From Candidatus Binatia bacterium (GTDB lineage Bacteria; Desulfobacterota; Binatia; Bin18), in assembly GCA_022826945.1 (NCBI GenBank), contig JAJDTY010000058.1, positions 1-64,000 on the forward strand: a DNA stretch of 64,000 nucleotides, in the 5' to 3' direction. Positions 42,608 through 53,306 of this stretch are shown here, piece by piece. A program made the position numbers and the translations under genes. Each line of letters begins with the position of its first letter. Positions within the stretch are counted from its first letter, which is position 1. Under the pieces are notes generated by a model. That model saw nothing but the letters and a program-made list of their open reading frames with translations. It searched no databases and was not told the origin of the DNA.

Positions 42608-43705
42608 ATGGAGCACGCGAGAGACCCACGGTATGCCGCCTCAGGTGTCGATAGCGCACAGGCCGAAGCAGGCTTAAATCGGCTCCGTGCCTGGGTCGAA
42701 CAAACCTTCTCTTTTCACCCCACTGCTCGACCCGCTCTGCCCCTTGGATATTTTGCCAACGTCATTCGTCTCGACGCGCTCAACCTCGGCATTGGCATCA
42801 CCACCGATGGGGTCGGAACCAAACTCCTAGTGGCAGAGTTGCTGGGGAAATACGATACGGTTGGCATTGACTGCATCGCCATGAACGTCAACGACTTGTT
42901 GTGCGTTGGCGCGACCCCGATCTCATTTGTAGATTATGTCGCGGTCGAGAGCTTGCAGCCGGATGTGCTCGACGCATTGGGTCAGGGTCTGCATCGTGGA
43001 GCCGAGCAGGCCAGAGTCAACATTGCCGGCGGAGAAATTGCCCAACTCAGGGAGATGGTTCACGGCGTTCGTGACGACGGTGGCCTGGACCTCGCCGGGA
43101 CCGCCATCGGGACGGTTCCGCTTGACCGAATGATTATCGGCAAAGAGGTCGAGCCAGGCGATACGCTGATCGGGCTCGCCAGCAGTGGCATCCATAGTAA
43201 CGGCTTAACCTTGGCCCGACAGGTGCTGTTCAAGGATGCCCGCCTCAAGGTCGATAGCTATCTGCAGGAACTCGGACGCACTGTCGGGGAAGAACTGCTG
43301 GAACCAACCCGTATCTATGTTCCGGAAGTCACCGACATGTTTGCCGCCGACGTTCGGCTCAAAGCCCTGATTCACATCACCGGAGACGGCTTCTTCAATC
43401 TCACTCGGACCGCGGCCGCAGTGGGATATCATATTCACACTCTTCCGCCCCCGCCCCCGCTTTTCACGGTGTTGCAGGACGTTGGGCAGATCACCGACGC
43501 GGAAATGTACCAAGTCTATAATATGGGGATTGGCTTCTGTGTTGTCGTTGCTGAGGCTGATGCTGAGCGTGTGATACAGATCGCCGCCGATCATGGGGTC
43601 CAAGCTTGGCGTCTCGGTACGACGGTCGCCTCTCCGGAGCGGACGATCATCATCGAGCCTCTGAATCTCAAGGGCACGGCGGGACGCTTCGGGCCGCTGG
43701 AATGA
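42608..43705 (+). CDS. purM: Phosphoribosylformylglycinamidine cyclo-ligase (AIR synthetase)
   Basis: A 365-residue enzyme of purine biosynthesis converting FGAM to AIR with ATP. YAASGVDSAQAEAGLNRLRA is the PurM opening, GITTDGVGTKLLVAELLGKY binds ATP, and DCIAMNVNDLLCVGATPISF, GGEIAQLREMV, GLASSGIHSNGLTLAR and HITGDGFFNLTR follow in family order. It is separated from other purine genes here. No purine riboswitch-like structure was found in the 117-bp leader. Confidence 0.93.
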   Translation: MEHARDPRYAASGVDSAQAEAGLNRLRAWVEQTFSFHPTARPALPLGYFANVIRLDALNLGIGITTDGVGTKLLVAELLGKYDTVGIDCIAMNVNDLLCVGATPISFVDYVAVESLQPDVLDALGQGLHRGAEQARVNIAGGEIAQLREMVHGVRDDGGLDLAGTAIGTVPLDRMIIGKEVEPGDTLIGLASSGIHSNGLTLARQVLFKDARLKVDSYLQELGRTVGEELLEPTRIYVPEVTDMFAADVRLKALIHITGDGFFNLTRTAAAVGYHIHTLPPPPPLFTVLQDVGQITDAEMYQVYNMGIGFCVVVAEADAERVIQIAADHGVQAWRLGTTVASPERTIIIEPLNLKGTAGRFGPLE

Positions 43706-43715
43706 TGCCAACGCT

Positions 43716-44099
43716 ATGGCCAGCGTAAACGACCCGCCTGACCTTGCCAGCCTCAATCGCGAATCGCTTCTTGAACTGACCGTCGTCGGCCGAAAGACGG
43801 GCACACCACGCACAGTCAAAATCTGGTTTGTCGCCACCCAGGACAAGATTTATATTTCGTCCGGCCGAGGCTCGAACTCGCAGTGGATAAAGAACCTAAA
43901 ACAGACGCCGACCGTCACTTGCCAGATAGGCTCAACCCGCTTCCAAGGCATTGCAGTCTGGCTGGAGGAAGGGCAGGTCCGGAATACTATTTTCCCGCTC
44001 TTCTTTCGCAAATATTTCCTTGCTCGCCTCTTTCGCTGGATCGGTTGGTATAAAGAGGCCTTCGCCTTTGAGATCACTCCGCAGCAAGCCCAGGACTGA
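43716..44099 (+). CDS. F420H2-dependent quinone-reductase-like (DUF385/nitroreductase-type) protein
   Basis: A 127-residue split-barrel protein. LTVVGRKTGTPRTVKIWFVA, KIYISSGRGSNSQWIKNLKQ and PTVTCQIGSTRFQG match the deazaflavin (F420)-dependent nitroreductase/quinone reductase family of mycobacteria and environmental bacteria. The presence of LLM-class enzymes elsewhere in the window makes F420 use plausible but does not prove it. It starts 10 bp after purM, perhaps in the same transcript. Confidence 0.8.
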   Translation: MASVNDPPDLASLNRESLLELTVVGRKTGTPRTVKIWFVATQDKIYISSGRGSNSQWIKNLKQTPTVTCQIGSTRFQGIAVWLEEGQVRNTIFPLFFRKYFLARLFRWIGWYKEAFAFEITPQQAQD

Positions 44100-44138
44100 C
44101 CCTGCTTTTGCGGACAGGCTCACCTGAGTATTCTGTCC

Positions 44139-44843
44139 CTAGTCGGTCATCACGTCCAAACGCAGACAGAGTTCGGTTAGCGCGGGATAGTTTTCAACTG
44201 TTGCCCGGCCTTCGGGGATGGCCTTGTCGTACAGGAAAAATAATTGTCCGTAGACGGCCAGATCGGCAACGCTAGGCCGGTCCAGACCAAAAAAGAAGGG
44301 GCCACGTCCGACCATTTTGACGAGAGCCGCTAGGTGTCCATCGAGTTCGTGTACCAGCACGTCCGCAGGCAGCCGGCCCGTCCCTTGAGCCCGAACCTGT
44401 GACCGCATCAGGCGTGGAGCCATGATCCTGACCAGAGGACGGAGCAGCGGAGGTGCTGCGGACACAAAAGTCTGGAGCGCGCGTTTTACATTGGCCGAGA
44501 TCGTCCACCGCAGAGCCATGCCATACCAATACAGGGACTCGTCCGCCCAATCCTCAATCAACCGTTGTTGCGCGGCAATCAGTGGGTCAGCCGACAGCAA
44601 GGGCGGGCTCGGCTGGTAGGCGTCAAGCGCGCGCAGGATAAACGTTGAATCAAAGAGTAGCTGTCCATCCAGCTCAAGCGCCGGCATCTTGCCCGTCGTG
44701 GGATTATGCCGACGGAGGTCCTGAAACGTGTGGGGCTCGTGGACCTCAAATGGCAGGCGTTTCAGCATCAGACCTCGATAGACCTTTTCCACAAAAGGTG
44801 AGCGCCGTGAGCCGTAGAGAATGATTTTGTGGTGGTCGGCCAT
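44139..44843 (-). CDS. Glutathione S-transferase family protein
   Basis: A 234-residue protein. The thioredoxin-like N-terminal domain reads IILYGSRRSPFVEKVYRGLM, with TTGKMPALELDGQLLFDST containing the cis-Pro and glutathione-binding segment. An all-helical C-terminal domain includes PFFFGLDRPSVADLAVYGQL, the N-capping box motif. Its substrate is unknown. It starts five bases after the epoxide hydrolase stop, so the pair is an operon, consistent with detoxifying epoxides by hydrolysis or glutathione conjugation. Confidence 0.9.
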   Translation of the reverse strand: MADHHKIILYGSRRSPFVEKVYRGLMLKRLPFEVHEPHTFQDLRRHNPTTGKMPALELDGQLLFDSTFILRALDAYQPSPPLLSADPLIAAQQRLIEDWADESLYWYGMALRWTISANVKRALQTFVSAAPPLLRPLVRIMAPRLMRSQVRAQGTGRLPADVLVHELDGHLAALVKMVGRGPFFFGLDRPSVADLAVYGQLFFLYDKAIPEGRATVENYPALTELCLRLDVMTD

Positions 44844-44848
44844 CGACC

Positions 44849-46003
44849 TTAACGCAGACCGCGGAAGAATGTCCGAATATCCTCGACCAGTAACGCAGGC
44901 TGCTCCATGGCCGCAAAATGGCCACCGGCCGGCATATTAGCCCAGTGCTGAACATTATACGCCCGCTCGGCCCACTCCCGTGGGGGGCAGGCAATCTCTT
45001 TTGGAAAGGCGGCGACCCCGGTGGGTGCGCTCACTTTTTCGTCTTTTCCCAGCCGCCACGGATGGTGCCGCTCTTCATAATAAATGCGGGAGGCCGAATG
45101 GAAGGTTTGCGTGACCCAGTAAATCATGACGTTGGTCAGCAGCTGGTCTTTGGTATAGGAGTTTTCTGGATTTCCGTCACAGTCACTCCAGGTCCGAAAC
45201 TTTTCAACGATCCAGGCGCATACTCCAACCGGCGAGTCGTTGAGCGCAAAGCCCAAGGTCTGAGGCTTGGTGCCCTGAATTTCCTGGTAACCGCGTTCCT
45301 CGCGTTGCCAAGCTCTCATACTTTTCAGAAAGTCCTCTTCCGCAGGGCTCAAATTCTGGCGGTTGGCCGGATGGGGCGCAATCCCGACCATATTGAGATG
45401 TACACCGATCAGTTGGTCCGGATAGGCATAGCCCAGCCGGGACGAAATCATGGAGCCCCAGTCGCCCCCCTGGGCACCGTAGCACTCATAGCCGAGGACC
45501 TCTCGCATCAAGACGGCGAACCATTCGGCCATACGACTGATATTGACTTTACGCTCTTGGGGCGGGTCGGAAAATCCATAGCCCGGCAGGGACGGCACCA
45601 CCACATCGAATGCGTCGGCCGGGTCGCCACCGTGGGCAGCGGGATCGGTCAGCGGCCCAATCACCTCCATAAACTCATAAAACGATCCAGGCCAACCGTG
45701 CGAAATAATGAGCGGCAGCGGCGCGGGGCCTTTTCCCCGTACATGGATAAAATGAATCCCTTGTCCGTCTATAGTAGTTTTGAAATGGGCCCAGCGATTC
45801 ATCGCTCGTTCCTGGGCACGCCAGTCATACTGAGTGCGCCAGTATTCAACGAGTTGCTGGATATAGGAGAGATTCGCGCCATAGTCCCAGTCTGAATGGG
45901 GGAGCTCGCCCGGCCAGCGCACGCGGCTGAGTCGATCCTCCAGGTCATCCAGCACCGCATCTGGAATGGCAATCGTAAAAGGTTCCGGTGATGAGTATTC
46001 CAT
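44849..46003 (-). CDS. Epoxide hydrolase (microsomal-type alpha/beta hydrolase)
   Basis: A 384-residue enzyme starting MEYSSPEPFTIAIPDAVLDD, the epoxide-hydrolase N-terminal region (EHN), with GGAGG upstream. PLIISHGWPGSFYEFMEVI carries the HGxP oxyanion motif, YGAQGGDWGSMISSRLGY the nucleophile Asp, and the closing GGHFAAMEQPALLVEDI the catalytic His. It opens epoxides to diols. It lies upstream of and coupled to the GST gene. Confidence 0.9.
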   Translation of the reverse strand: MEYSSPEPFTIAIPDAVLDDLEDRLSRVRWPGELPHSDWDYGANLSYIQQLVEYWRTQYDWRAQERAMNRWAHFKTTIDGQGIHFIHVRGKGPAPLPLIISHGWPGSFYEFMEVIGPLTDPAAHGGDPADAFDVVVPSLPGYGFSDPPQERKVNISRMAEWFAVLMREVLGYECYGAQGGDWGSMISSRLGYAYPDQLIGVHLNMVGIAPHPANRQNLSPAEEDFLKSMRAWQREERGYQEIQGTKPQTLGFALNDSPVGVCAWIVEKFRTWSDCDGNPENSYTKDQLLTNVMIYWVTQTFHSASRIYYEERHHPWRLGKDEKVSAPTGVAAFPKEIACPPREWAERAYNVQHWANMPAGGHFAAMEQPALLVEDIRTFFRGLR

Positions 46004-46076
46004 GCTTTTCCTCCTTCCGCATGACAGCACCGCTGTCGACGCTGCCCCGACCCAGGCATCGGATGCCCGCTCCCTT

Positions 46077-47441
46077 TCAGTCCTGAGGGTCTGCTCGCCT
46101 TTTCCGCCATGCCTTCAGCCGCTCGCCCATGACTTTTTCATGGCCGCGGTCGCTAGGCTGATAATACTGTCGTTGGGTCAGCTTCTCAGGCAAATGGGCC
46201 TGGGTCACAGCGGCATCCTCGTAATCATGCGCATACTGGTACCCCTTGCCATACTCCAGGTCTTTCATCAGCTTTGTCGGCGCGTTCCGTAAATGGAGCG
46301 GAACAGGCAAAGGACCATGGGTCTGCACATCCGCCTGGGCGGCGGTCATGGCTTTATATGACGCGTTCGATTTGGGCGCGACCGCAAGGTAGGTGGCGGC
46401 TTGGGCTAATGGAATACGCGCCTCCGGCAGCCCGACGAAATGCACCGCTTCCTTGGTCGCTATGGCAAGAGACAGTGCCTGCGGGTCGGCGTTGCCGATG
46501 TCTTCGGCCGCAAAGATAACCATCCGTCTGGCAATAAAGAGAATATCTTCCCCGGCCTCCAGCATGCGCAGCATCCAGTATAAGGCCGCATCAGGGTCGC
46601 TCCCGCGCAAGCTCTTAATAAAGGCGGAGATGATATTATAATGTTCCTCCCCAGCCTTATCGTACAGGATGGCATTCCGCTGGGTGGCCTCTTGTACCAG
46701 GGCCACGTCAAGGCGCGTGGCTTTTTTTTGGACCGCCAGGGTCGTTGCGACCTCGAGGGTGTTTAAGGCGATCCGAGCATCTCCCTGCGCGGACTCGGCA
46801 ATGGTCCGCAGCACGGTTTCGTCCGCTTCAATCTCATACTGTCCGAGGCCGCGGTCCGCGTCCCGTAAGGCGTGAGACAGAATCTGGACAAGCTGCTCTG
46901 CTTCGAGCGCTTCCAGCACTACCACGCGAGAGCGGGACAAAAGGGGAGCAATCACTTCAAAAGACGGATTTTCCGTTGTTGCACCAATCAGGATAATCAG
47001 CCCCTGCTCTACATGCGGCAGAAAGGCGTCTTGTTGGGCTTTATTGAAACGGTGAATTTCATCTACAAATACGACAGTCGACTGCTCCGTTTGCCGCCGG
47101 TGCCGCTGCGCATCCGCCAGGATGAGACGCAGTTCTTTAACCCCGGACAGGACCGCCGAAAAGCTCACCCAGGGGAGCTCGACAGCCTGGGCGAGCACCC
47201 GGGCCAGGGTCGTTTTGCCACTGCCGGGCGGTCCCCATAAGATCAGAGAGGTCAGTGTTTTCTGCTCAATCATCTGACGCAGGAGGCTGCCTGGCCCGAG
47301 GAGATGTGTCTGGCCGATATAGGTATCCAGCGTCTGGGGGCGCATCCGCTCGGCCAGAGGGGCTTTCTTGGTTGCCTCCTTTTCGGCAGTATGAGCAAAT
47401 AAACTGTGTTGGTCCTTCAGATGAGGCTGACGGATTGCCAT
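46077..47441 (-). CDS. rarA: Replication-associated recombination protein RarA (MgsA)
   Basis: A 454-residue AAA+ ATPase. [20 protein letters not shown] is the typical opening, Walker A GPPGSGKT is at 70-77, Walker [10 protein letters not shown] near 125-133, and [11 protein letters not shown] the sensor segment. The C-terminal tetramerisation part has [20 protein letters not shown] and [11 protein letters not shown]. RarA acts at stalled replication forks. The 62 bp between its start and nadK's start hold two divergent promoters. Confidence 0.93.
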   Translation of the reverse strand: MAIRQPHLKDQHSLFAHTAEKEATKKAPLAERMRPQTLDTYIGQTHLLGPGSLLRQMIEQKTLTSLILWGPPGSGKTTLARVLAQAVELPWVSFSAVLSGVKELRLILADAQRHRRQTEQSTVVFVDEIHRFNKAQQDAFLPHVEQGLIILIGATTENPSFEVIAPLLSRSRVVVLEALEAEQLVQILSHALRDADRGLGQYEIEADETVLRTIAESAQGDARIALNTLEVATTLAVQKKATRLDVALVQEATQRNAILYDKAGEEHYNIISAFIKSLRGSDPDAALYWMLRMLEAGEDILFIARRMVIFAAEDIGNADPQALSLAIATKEAVHFVGLPEARIPLAQAATYLAVAPKSNASYKAMTAAQADVQTHGPLPVPLHLRNAPTKLMKDLEYGKGYQYAHDYEDAAVTQAHLPEKLTQRQYYQPSDRGHEKVMGERLKAWRKRRADPQD

Positions 47442-47503
47442 AGCTAGGTCATTATACGCGAGGCACAGAGAAAAGGGAGCGCCCTCGCCGCTCCGCTCGA
47501 TAT

Positions 47504-48358
47504 ATGCAGACAATCGGTCTGGTCATCAAAGTCAATACACCGGCGGCGATTGCGCAGGGTCGCGACCTGGCCGCCTGGCTGCAAGAGCATGGCAAGAGCA
47601 TTCTGCCGGAGGACCGGACCAGTGAAGAACTGGGCCTTGGGCGGGGGTGGCGTAAAGTCGAGATCATGGCCCAGGCCGACCTGGTTGTTGTGCTGGGCGG
47701 CGACGGGACGCTGCTCAGCGTTGCCCGACGGGCCACGTCACGGGACGTACCGATTCTTGGCGTCAATCTTGGCGGGCTAGGCTTTCTGACCGAAACAACG
47801 ACCGAAGAGCTGTTTACCACGCTCACCCGTATCTTCGCCGGTGATTATGCCATTGAGCGGCGCAGCCTGCTCACCACCACGCTTGTCCGCGACAGGCAGC
47901 CGGTTGGCACGTTTCAGGCGCTGAATGATGCGGTCATTAATAAAGGCGCACTGGCTCGTATTATGGACCTGGCGACCTGGGTGGATGGCAAACATTTATG
48001 TACCTATAAAGCGGACGGGCTCATTGTCGCCACCCCAACCGGCTCGACCGCCTATTCACTGGCGGCGGGCGGACCGATTGTTGACGCCACGCTTGGTGTT
48101 GTCGTGCTGACGCCAATCTGTCCGCATACGTTGACAAACCGTCCGGTGATTCTCCCAGACCAAGCCGAGATCAATGTTGTGATCCAGACTCCAGATGAGG
48201 ACGTCACTCTGACATTAGACGGCCAAGAAGGGCATCCGCTCAAGAGTGGGGACACCGTGTCTATCCAACGCTCCCGCGTGACCGTCCCACTCGTCATCTC
48301 CCCTAATCGGACCTTTTTTGATGTCCTGCGCAGCAAGCTCCGCTGGGGGGAGAGATAG
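47504..48358 (+). CDS. nadK: NAD kinase
   Basis: A 284-residue enzyme phosphorylating NAD to NADP. GGDGT (65-69) in LVVVLGGDGTLLSVAR is the catalytic motif, ILGVNLGGLGFLTE follows, and NDAVINKGALARIMDL plus TPTGSTAYSLAAGGPIV are the NE/D and glycine-rich substrate segments. The ATG at 47504 lacks a strong ribosome-binding site. It lies divergent from rarA. Confidence 0.95.
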   Translation: MQTIGLVIKVNTPAAIAQGRDLAAWLQEHGKSILPEDRTSEELGLGRGWRKVEIMAQADLVVVLGGDGTLLSVARRATSRDVPILGVNLGGLGFLTETTTEELFTTLTRIFAGDYAIERRSLLTTTLVRDRQPVGTFQALNDAVINKGALARIMDLATWVDGKHLCTYKADGLIVATPTGSTAYSLAAGGPIVDATLGVVVLTPICPHTLTNRPVILPDQAEINVVIQTPDEDVTLTLDGQEGHPLKSGDTVSIQRSRVTVPLVISPNRTFFDVLRSKLRWGER

Positions 48359-48447
48359 CCCCGCTAGCCGGCCAGTATATGCCTTGACCGGACTCGACCG
48401 GCTCCCATATATAAAATGCGGGTAGCCAAGAGAGAAGGAAAATCATC

Positions 48448-49422
48448 GTGAAATACTCTGCTCTTGTTCTTGCGACCGTGATCACACTGAGTTTCTTTTT
48501 TCAGCCACCCCCCGTCGGGGCAAATCCCTGTCAGGAAGCGCAAGAGTATCTGGGCCTCACCCTCCACCCAACCAAGCAAGAAGATGCACCGGGCCTCCCC
48601 ATTGCTGAGATTACCCAACTCACCCCAGGTTCGCGCGTGGGGTTGCGCAAGGGCGATATCCTTGAGCAGGTGAATAGCTGGCCTATTCAGAACTGTAAGA
48701 GTTACCGTAACGCTGTCCGTGACGCTCAGAAAAAGCAGAAGGCCGTCCTGTTGTTAGTCGCCCGCAAGGGGAAACGGCGTCCAATTTTTTTTGAACCCGA
48801 AATCTGGCAACGGATAGAAGAAAAGAAAGAGGAGAAACAGGCGGTCGCCAGCCTCCAGACTATGTTGGCGGCACCGTTGCCGGAGGGCGTACAAACGAGA
48901 ACAGAAGCCATAGGCGACCAAGCCCTCGCCACCTTGCGCGGACTGGAAACGTTGGCCGTACTGTCCGGTCCATTGCTCGTCTACGAAAAGGGCGTCCGAG
49001 AAGCCAGGAATCGTATCCGCAGCTTGAGCCGCCAAAGCCAAGGAGATGCAGAAAAGCGCGTGGTGGCCGGCGCCAGAGTCCTTTTTGGGTATTATGAGAC
49101 GGCTCGTGCGATCCGTCAGTATAAGCATGACTACATCAGCAGTGAACGGAAAGACATCCGGCAGGGTCGGGCCGTAAGCTTTACTTCTGAAACCGTTCCT
49201 TATTTTTACAATTCGCCCGTCACCGCCTGGGTAGATAAATATCCGTTTCTCCGTTCGAGCATAAAAGACTCACCGGATAAACTGGGTTTTGACTTTATTG
49301 AGCGGCCTGGCAGTTGGGACCCGGACCGAGCGGTTCAGCTTCTGTGGCGGCAGGCCCGGAATGAAACAGACAAATTTGCCCAGTGGGTGAACGGGCAGGC
49401 GAACACCCGGTCCACACCCTAA
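48448..49422 (+). CDS. Exported PDZ-domain protein of unknown function
   Basis: A 324-residue protein beginning at a GTG (AAGGA upstream). MKYSALVLATVITLSFFFQP is a signal sequence, likely cut after VGA. A PDZ domain covers about 30-110: YLGLTLHP, then ITQLTPGSRVGLRKGDILEQ, the PDZ carboxylate-loop and helix. The rest is a helical, charged region without a protease triad, so this is a PDZ scaffold rather than a DegP-type protease. Two Cys (CQEAQEYLG and NCKSYRN) could form a disulfide. Confidence 0.8.
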   Translation: MKYSALVLATVITLSFFFQPPPVGANPCQEAQEYLGLTLHPTKQEDAPGLPIAEITQLTPGSRVGLRKGDILEQVNSWPIQNCKSYRNAVRDAQKKQKAVLLLVARKGKRRPIFFEPEIWQRIEEKKEEKQAVASLQTMLAAPLPEGVQTRTEAIGDQALATLRGLETLAVLSGPLLVYEKGVREARNRIRSLSRQSQGDAEKRVVAGARVLFGYYETARAIRQYKHDYISSERKDIRQGRAVSFTSETVPYFYNSPVTAWVDKYPFLRSSIKDSPDKLGFDFIERPGSWDPDRAVQLLWRQARNETDKFAQWVNGQANTRSTP

Positions 49423-49646
49423 GGTCTCGAGCTGAAAGAAAGAGAACTTGGGGCTCAGTCTGAACTGTGCCTTTCTCTATCTTTCTAGTCCGTCGAGAGT
49501 CACAGGCGTGCCTCGACCATTTGACGTGAGTCCGCGTATCTGCTTTGGTTGCCCTCTTGAAAAATACTATCTACCCCGGATAAACATCTCATTCCGGTCG
49601 TGATCTATCGACACAGCACGGCGCGAATCACAGCAAGGAGGGAAGT

Positions 49647-50573
<927 letters not shown>

Positions 50574-50610
50574 ACGCGGATAGGGCCTATTTTTACTGTC
50601 GATATAGAGA

Positions 50611-50642
50611 GGGGTGGCCGCACTAGGCTGCCCCTTCTTTTT
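50611..50642 (+). terminator. Intrinsic terminator after esterase gene
   Basis: GGGGTGGCC pairs with GGCTGCCCC (two G-T wobbles) around GCACTA, followed by TTCTTTTT. It lies 38 bp after the esterase stop on the same strand, well before the next start at 50770. Confidence 0.8.
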
Positions 50643-50769
50643 GCTCTACTGTCGAGGGGACCAACTCCCTCCTTTTCACAACTCTTTCTTCCAATCCCGA
50701 TCCGGCATTGACTGTCCCTTGTCAGGGCATTAGCCTGAAAAAAGAATTCTCAACTCCACGGAGGTAGGT

Positions 50770-51477
50770 ATGGCTTCAACGATGACGTATTCCCAGCCCG
50801 CGGCCCATGCATCTGAAGTGGCTCGCGCGGAATTTATTCGCCGCACGTACACCCACCTCGCGTTGGCAATATTGGCCTTTATCCTGGTTGAAAATCTCCT
50901 GTTGCAGTCGTCGTTTGCGCCCGCTCTGGTCCAGACCATGGTTGGAGGTTACGGCTGGTTCGTCGTGCTTGCCGCATTCATGGGCGTATCTTGGCTGGCA
51001 GACCGCTGGGCGCAGTCTGATGCCTCACCGCAGATGCAATACCTCGGCTTGGGTCTGTATATCGTGGCCGAGGCCGTCATCTTTCTCCCCATGCTGTATA
51101 TTGCGACGCACTATAGCTCGCCGGATGTTATTCCGACGGCCGGCCTGATGACCTTGCTGCTGTTCGGCGGGCTGACGTTCACGGCCTTCACCACCCGTAA
51201 AGACTTCTCTTTTCTGCGGGGTATTCTCTCCGTGGGCGGCTTTGTTGCCCTGGGGGTGATCTTGGCCAGCATGCTGTTCGGCTTTAGCCTGGGATTGTTC
51301 TTCTCCACTATTATGGTTGCCTTTGCCGCCGGGTCTATTCTGTATACGACCTCGAACATTATTCACCATTATCGGACCGACCAGCACGTCGCTGCCTCGC
51401 TGGCGCTGTTTGCCGGTGTGGCCTTGATGTTTTGGTATCTGCTGCAAATCCTGCTTTCCCTGGCGAATGATGACTAG
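50770..51477 (+). CDS. BAX inhibitor-1/YccA-family membrane protein
   Basis: A 235-residue protein with seven hydrophobic segments. ARAEFIRRTYTHLALAILAF is the N-terminal signature, TAFTTRKDFSFLRGILSVGG a conserved loop, and YTTSNIIHHYRTDQHVAASL the segment before the last helices with the conserved Asp. Bacterial homologues form pH-sensitive calcium leak channels or interact with FtsH. GGAGG precedes the ATG. Function here is inferred from family only. Confidence 0.9.
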   Translation: MASTMTYSQPAAHASEVARAEFIRRTYTHLALAILAFILVENLLLQSSFAPALVQTMVGGYGWFVVLAAFMGVSWLADRWAQSDASPQMQYLGLGLYIVAEAVIFLPMLYIATHYSSPDVIPTAGLMTLLLFGGLTFTAFTTRKDFSFLRGILSVGGFVALGVILASMLFGFSLGLFFSTIMVAFAAGSILYTTSNIIHHYRTDQHVAASLALFAGVALMFWYLLQILLSLANDD

Positions 51478-51482
51478 CGGCC

Positions 51483-51504
51483 AGGGCAACCCCTGGGTTG
51501 CCCT
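51483..51504. terminator. Hairpin between convergent genes
   Basis: AGGGCAACCC and GGGTTGCCCT are perfect complements around CT, six bases after the stop of the BAX-inhibitor-like gene and facing the EamA gene end. No U-tract follows, so the assignment rests on position and stem quality. Confidence 0.6.
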
Positions 51505-51537
51505 GTATCGGGCTGTTGACTCATCATCTCCATTCCG

Positions 51538-52419
51538 TCACCGTTGCTGCCCCATCATAATCCCCGTCAGCAGGCCCACCGCCCCTATCCCTTGGAGCAG
51601 ACTTACTGACTCGTTGAGAAATATCCAGGCCAGCAGGGCAGCTCCGAGCGGTTCGCCGAGAATTGCCAGTGCGACCAGTGCTGGAGACATATAGGCCAGC
51701 GCCCAGTTCAGAATGGTATGACCCAACACTTGGGGAATAAGGGCAAGCAAGACGAGGATGAGGTAGACCCGTGGGGCATAGCCCAGCAGCGGCAGTTGGA
51801 GGACAAGACAGCCAGCGAGTAAGAGAACAGCCGCACACCCATAGACCAGCCCGACATACACGCTCAGGCCGAGGCGTGGTCGGGCCAGGCGTCCGCATAG
51901 CAGATAGGCAGAGATCATGACGGCACCGCATACGGCTAAGATGTCGCCGTACAGCGCGGACTCTAGGGCCGAACCTGCCTGCTGAAAATCGTTCCAACCG
52001 ATGCACAGGCTGCCGAGTAATGCCAAGCCTATCCCCAACCATTGACGCCGGACGAGACGTTCCCTCCAGATAAGATAGCCGGCGATGGCGAGTAGGAGTG
52101 GATTCATGGTCACCAATGCCACGGAACTCGCGACAGAGGTGTAGCGGAGCGAGGCAATCCAGGCGGCAAAGTGAAGGGCCAGACACAGACCGGCCACACT
52201 CACCACCCGCAGGTCAGGAAGCGAGAGTGAGCCCCCGGCGGTTCGAAGCCGGACGAGGCTCAGTGGGGTGAATATCAGCGCGGCGAAGCCTAGCCGAAAG
52301 GCGGCCACCACGAGCGGCGGGACGTCGGGAACAAGTTTTATCAGCGGCGCAGCCGTCGAGATGGCGAGGATGCCCACACCCAGAACAGCGAGCGTTGCAC
52401 GCGGCCTGGCTCCACTCAT
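51538..52419 (-). CDS. EamA/DMT-family transporter
   Basis: A 293-residue protein with about ten hydrophobic segments in two EamA repeats. PLIKLVPDVPPLVVAAFRLG and YTSVASSVALVTMNPLLLAI mark the first repeat, and WALAYMSPALVALAILGEP with GAALLAWIFLNESVSLLQGI the second. DMT exporters move small metabolites. It starts 19 bp after the ligB-like stop, so it is probably co-transcribed with the ligAB pair and may carry a product or substrate of that pathway. Confidence 0.85.
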   Translation of the reverse strand: MSGARPRATLAVLGVGILAISTAAPLIKLVPDVPPLVVAAFRLGFAALIFTPLSLVRLRTAGGSLSLPDLRVVSVAGLCLALHFAAWIASLRYTSVASSVALVTMNPLLLAIAGYLIWRERLVRRQWLGIGLALLGSLCIGWNDFQQAGSALESALYGDILAVCGAVMISAYLLCGRLARPRLGLSVYVGLVYGCAAVLLLAGCLVLQLPLLGYAPRVYLILVLLALIPQVLGHTILNWALAYMSPALVALAILGEPLGAALLAWIFLNESVSLLQGIGAVGLLTGIMMGQQR

Positions 52420-52438
52420 CCGAACTGTGAAATGGGCC

Positions 52439-53260
52439 TTACAGTTGGAACTGCATCATGCCGAAGCCCACGACCATGGTTCCTTCTTCGTACATGACGA
52501 CTTCGCCTCGTGCGCCTTCGACTGCCCCAGCCACCGCAATCCAGTTCCGGATTTCGTGCGTGCCGTTGCCGACCGCATCAATCTCCGCATCCGTAATATC
52601 GAGCATGGCCGGATCGTGTTGGCACAGGAGATCGAGGAATTTTTTATCGAAGTGCGCGTCCACCTTGCCCATGTCTGGCGTGCCAACCGCATGCGACAAC
52701 CCACCCGTGCCGAGCAGAGCCACGCGGCGGGAGCTGTCCCACGAACGGATGGCTTGCCCGACCATCCGGCCGAAATCATAACACCGCTTCAGGCTCGGCA
52801 GGGGCGGCAGGACACAGTTCTGGATCAGCCACAGATATGACATGTCCCACTGCGGCGTAAGAAAATTCAGGCAGGTGAGAAATCCATGGTCTAAGCCGAC
52901 TTCGCCAATCCGCGTCAAGTCGAACCCTTGGCGGACCCCCTCGTCAAGAACCGCTTCGGCCAGCTCCGGCTCAAAATTGACTGAGATGCTATTGCAGGGC
53001 ACGCCGAGCCAGTTTTCGACCGGACCAACGCTCGTCTCAGCGGTCACCACGCCAAACGACGGGTAGCGACGCGGGTCGAGCGCATTAAAATGTTCGTCTG
53101 AAATCACGACGATCGTATCGGCTCCGGCCGAGGTAAAAGTTTCTCGGAGGGTATCGAAGCCCGTATTGATCCTCCCCCAGGTGGCCTCATCCGCCATCCG
53201 GGGCGCACTCATCATCAAGGGGCTGTGAACTGACGACATGGCTGCAACGATGTCCGCCAT
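52439..53260 (-). CDS. LigB-like class III extradiol dioxygenase catalytic subunit
   Basis: A 273-residue protein related to protocatechuate 4,5-dioxygenase beta subunit. SSVHSPLM (H12) and VVISDEHFN (H57) carry the Fe(II)-binding histidines, GTGGLSHAVG another conserved His, and the C-terminal VVMYEEGTMV region the Glu ligand. It would cleave a catechol-type ring next to a hydroxyl. AAGGAG precedes the ATG. The small LigA-like gene lies 46 bp upstream in the same direction, and a Rieske oxygenase gene is divergent. Confidence 0.88.
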   Translation of the reverse strand: MADIVAAMSSVHSPLMMSAPRMADEATWGRINTGFDTLRETFTSAGADTIVVISDEHFNALDPRRYPSFGVVTAETSVGPVENWLGVPCNSISVNFEPELAEAVLDEGVRQGFDLTRIGEVGLDHGFLTCLNFLTPQWDMSYLWLIQNCVLPPLPSLKRCYDFGRMVGQAIRSWDSSRRVALLGTGGLSHAVGTPDMGKVDAHFDKKFLDLLCQHDPAMLDITDAEIDAVGNGTHEIRNWIAVAGAVEGARGEVVMYEEGTMVVGFGMMQFQL

Positions 53261-53306
53261 TGGATTCTCCTTTTCTCTCGTTTGAGGGGTGTCCAGGTTG
53301 GCCGTC

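Noticed and set aside
49434-49485. Inverted repeat GAAAGAAAGAGA / TCTCTATCTTTC after the PDZ gene
   Set aside because: The stem is AT-rich, has one mismatch and a 28-base loop, without a following U-tract; too weak to call a terminator.
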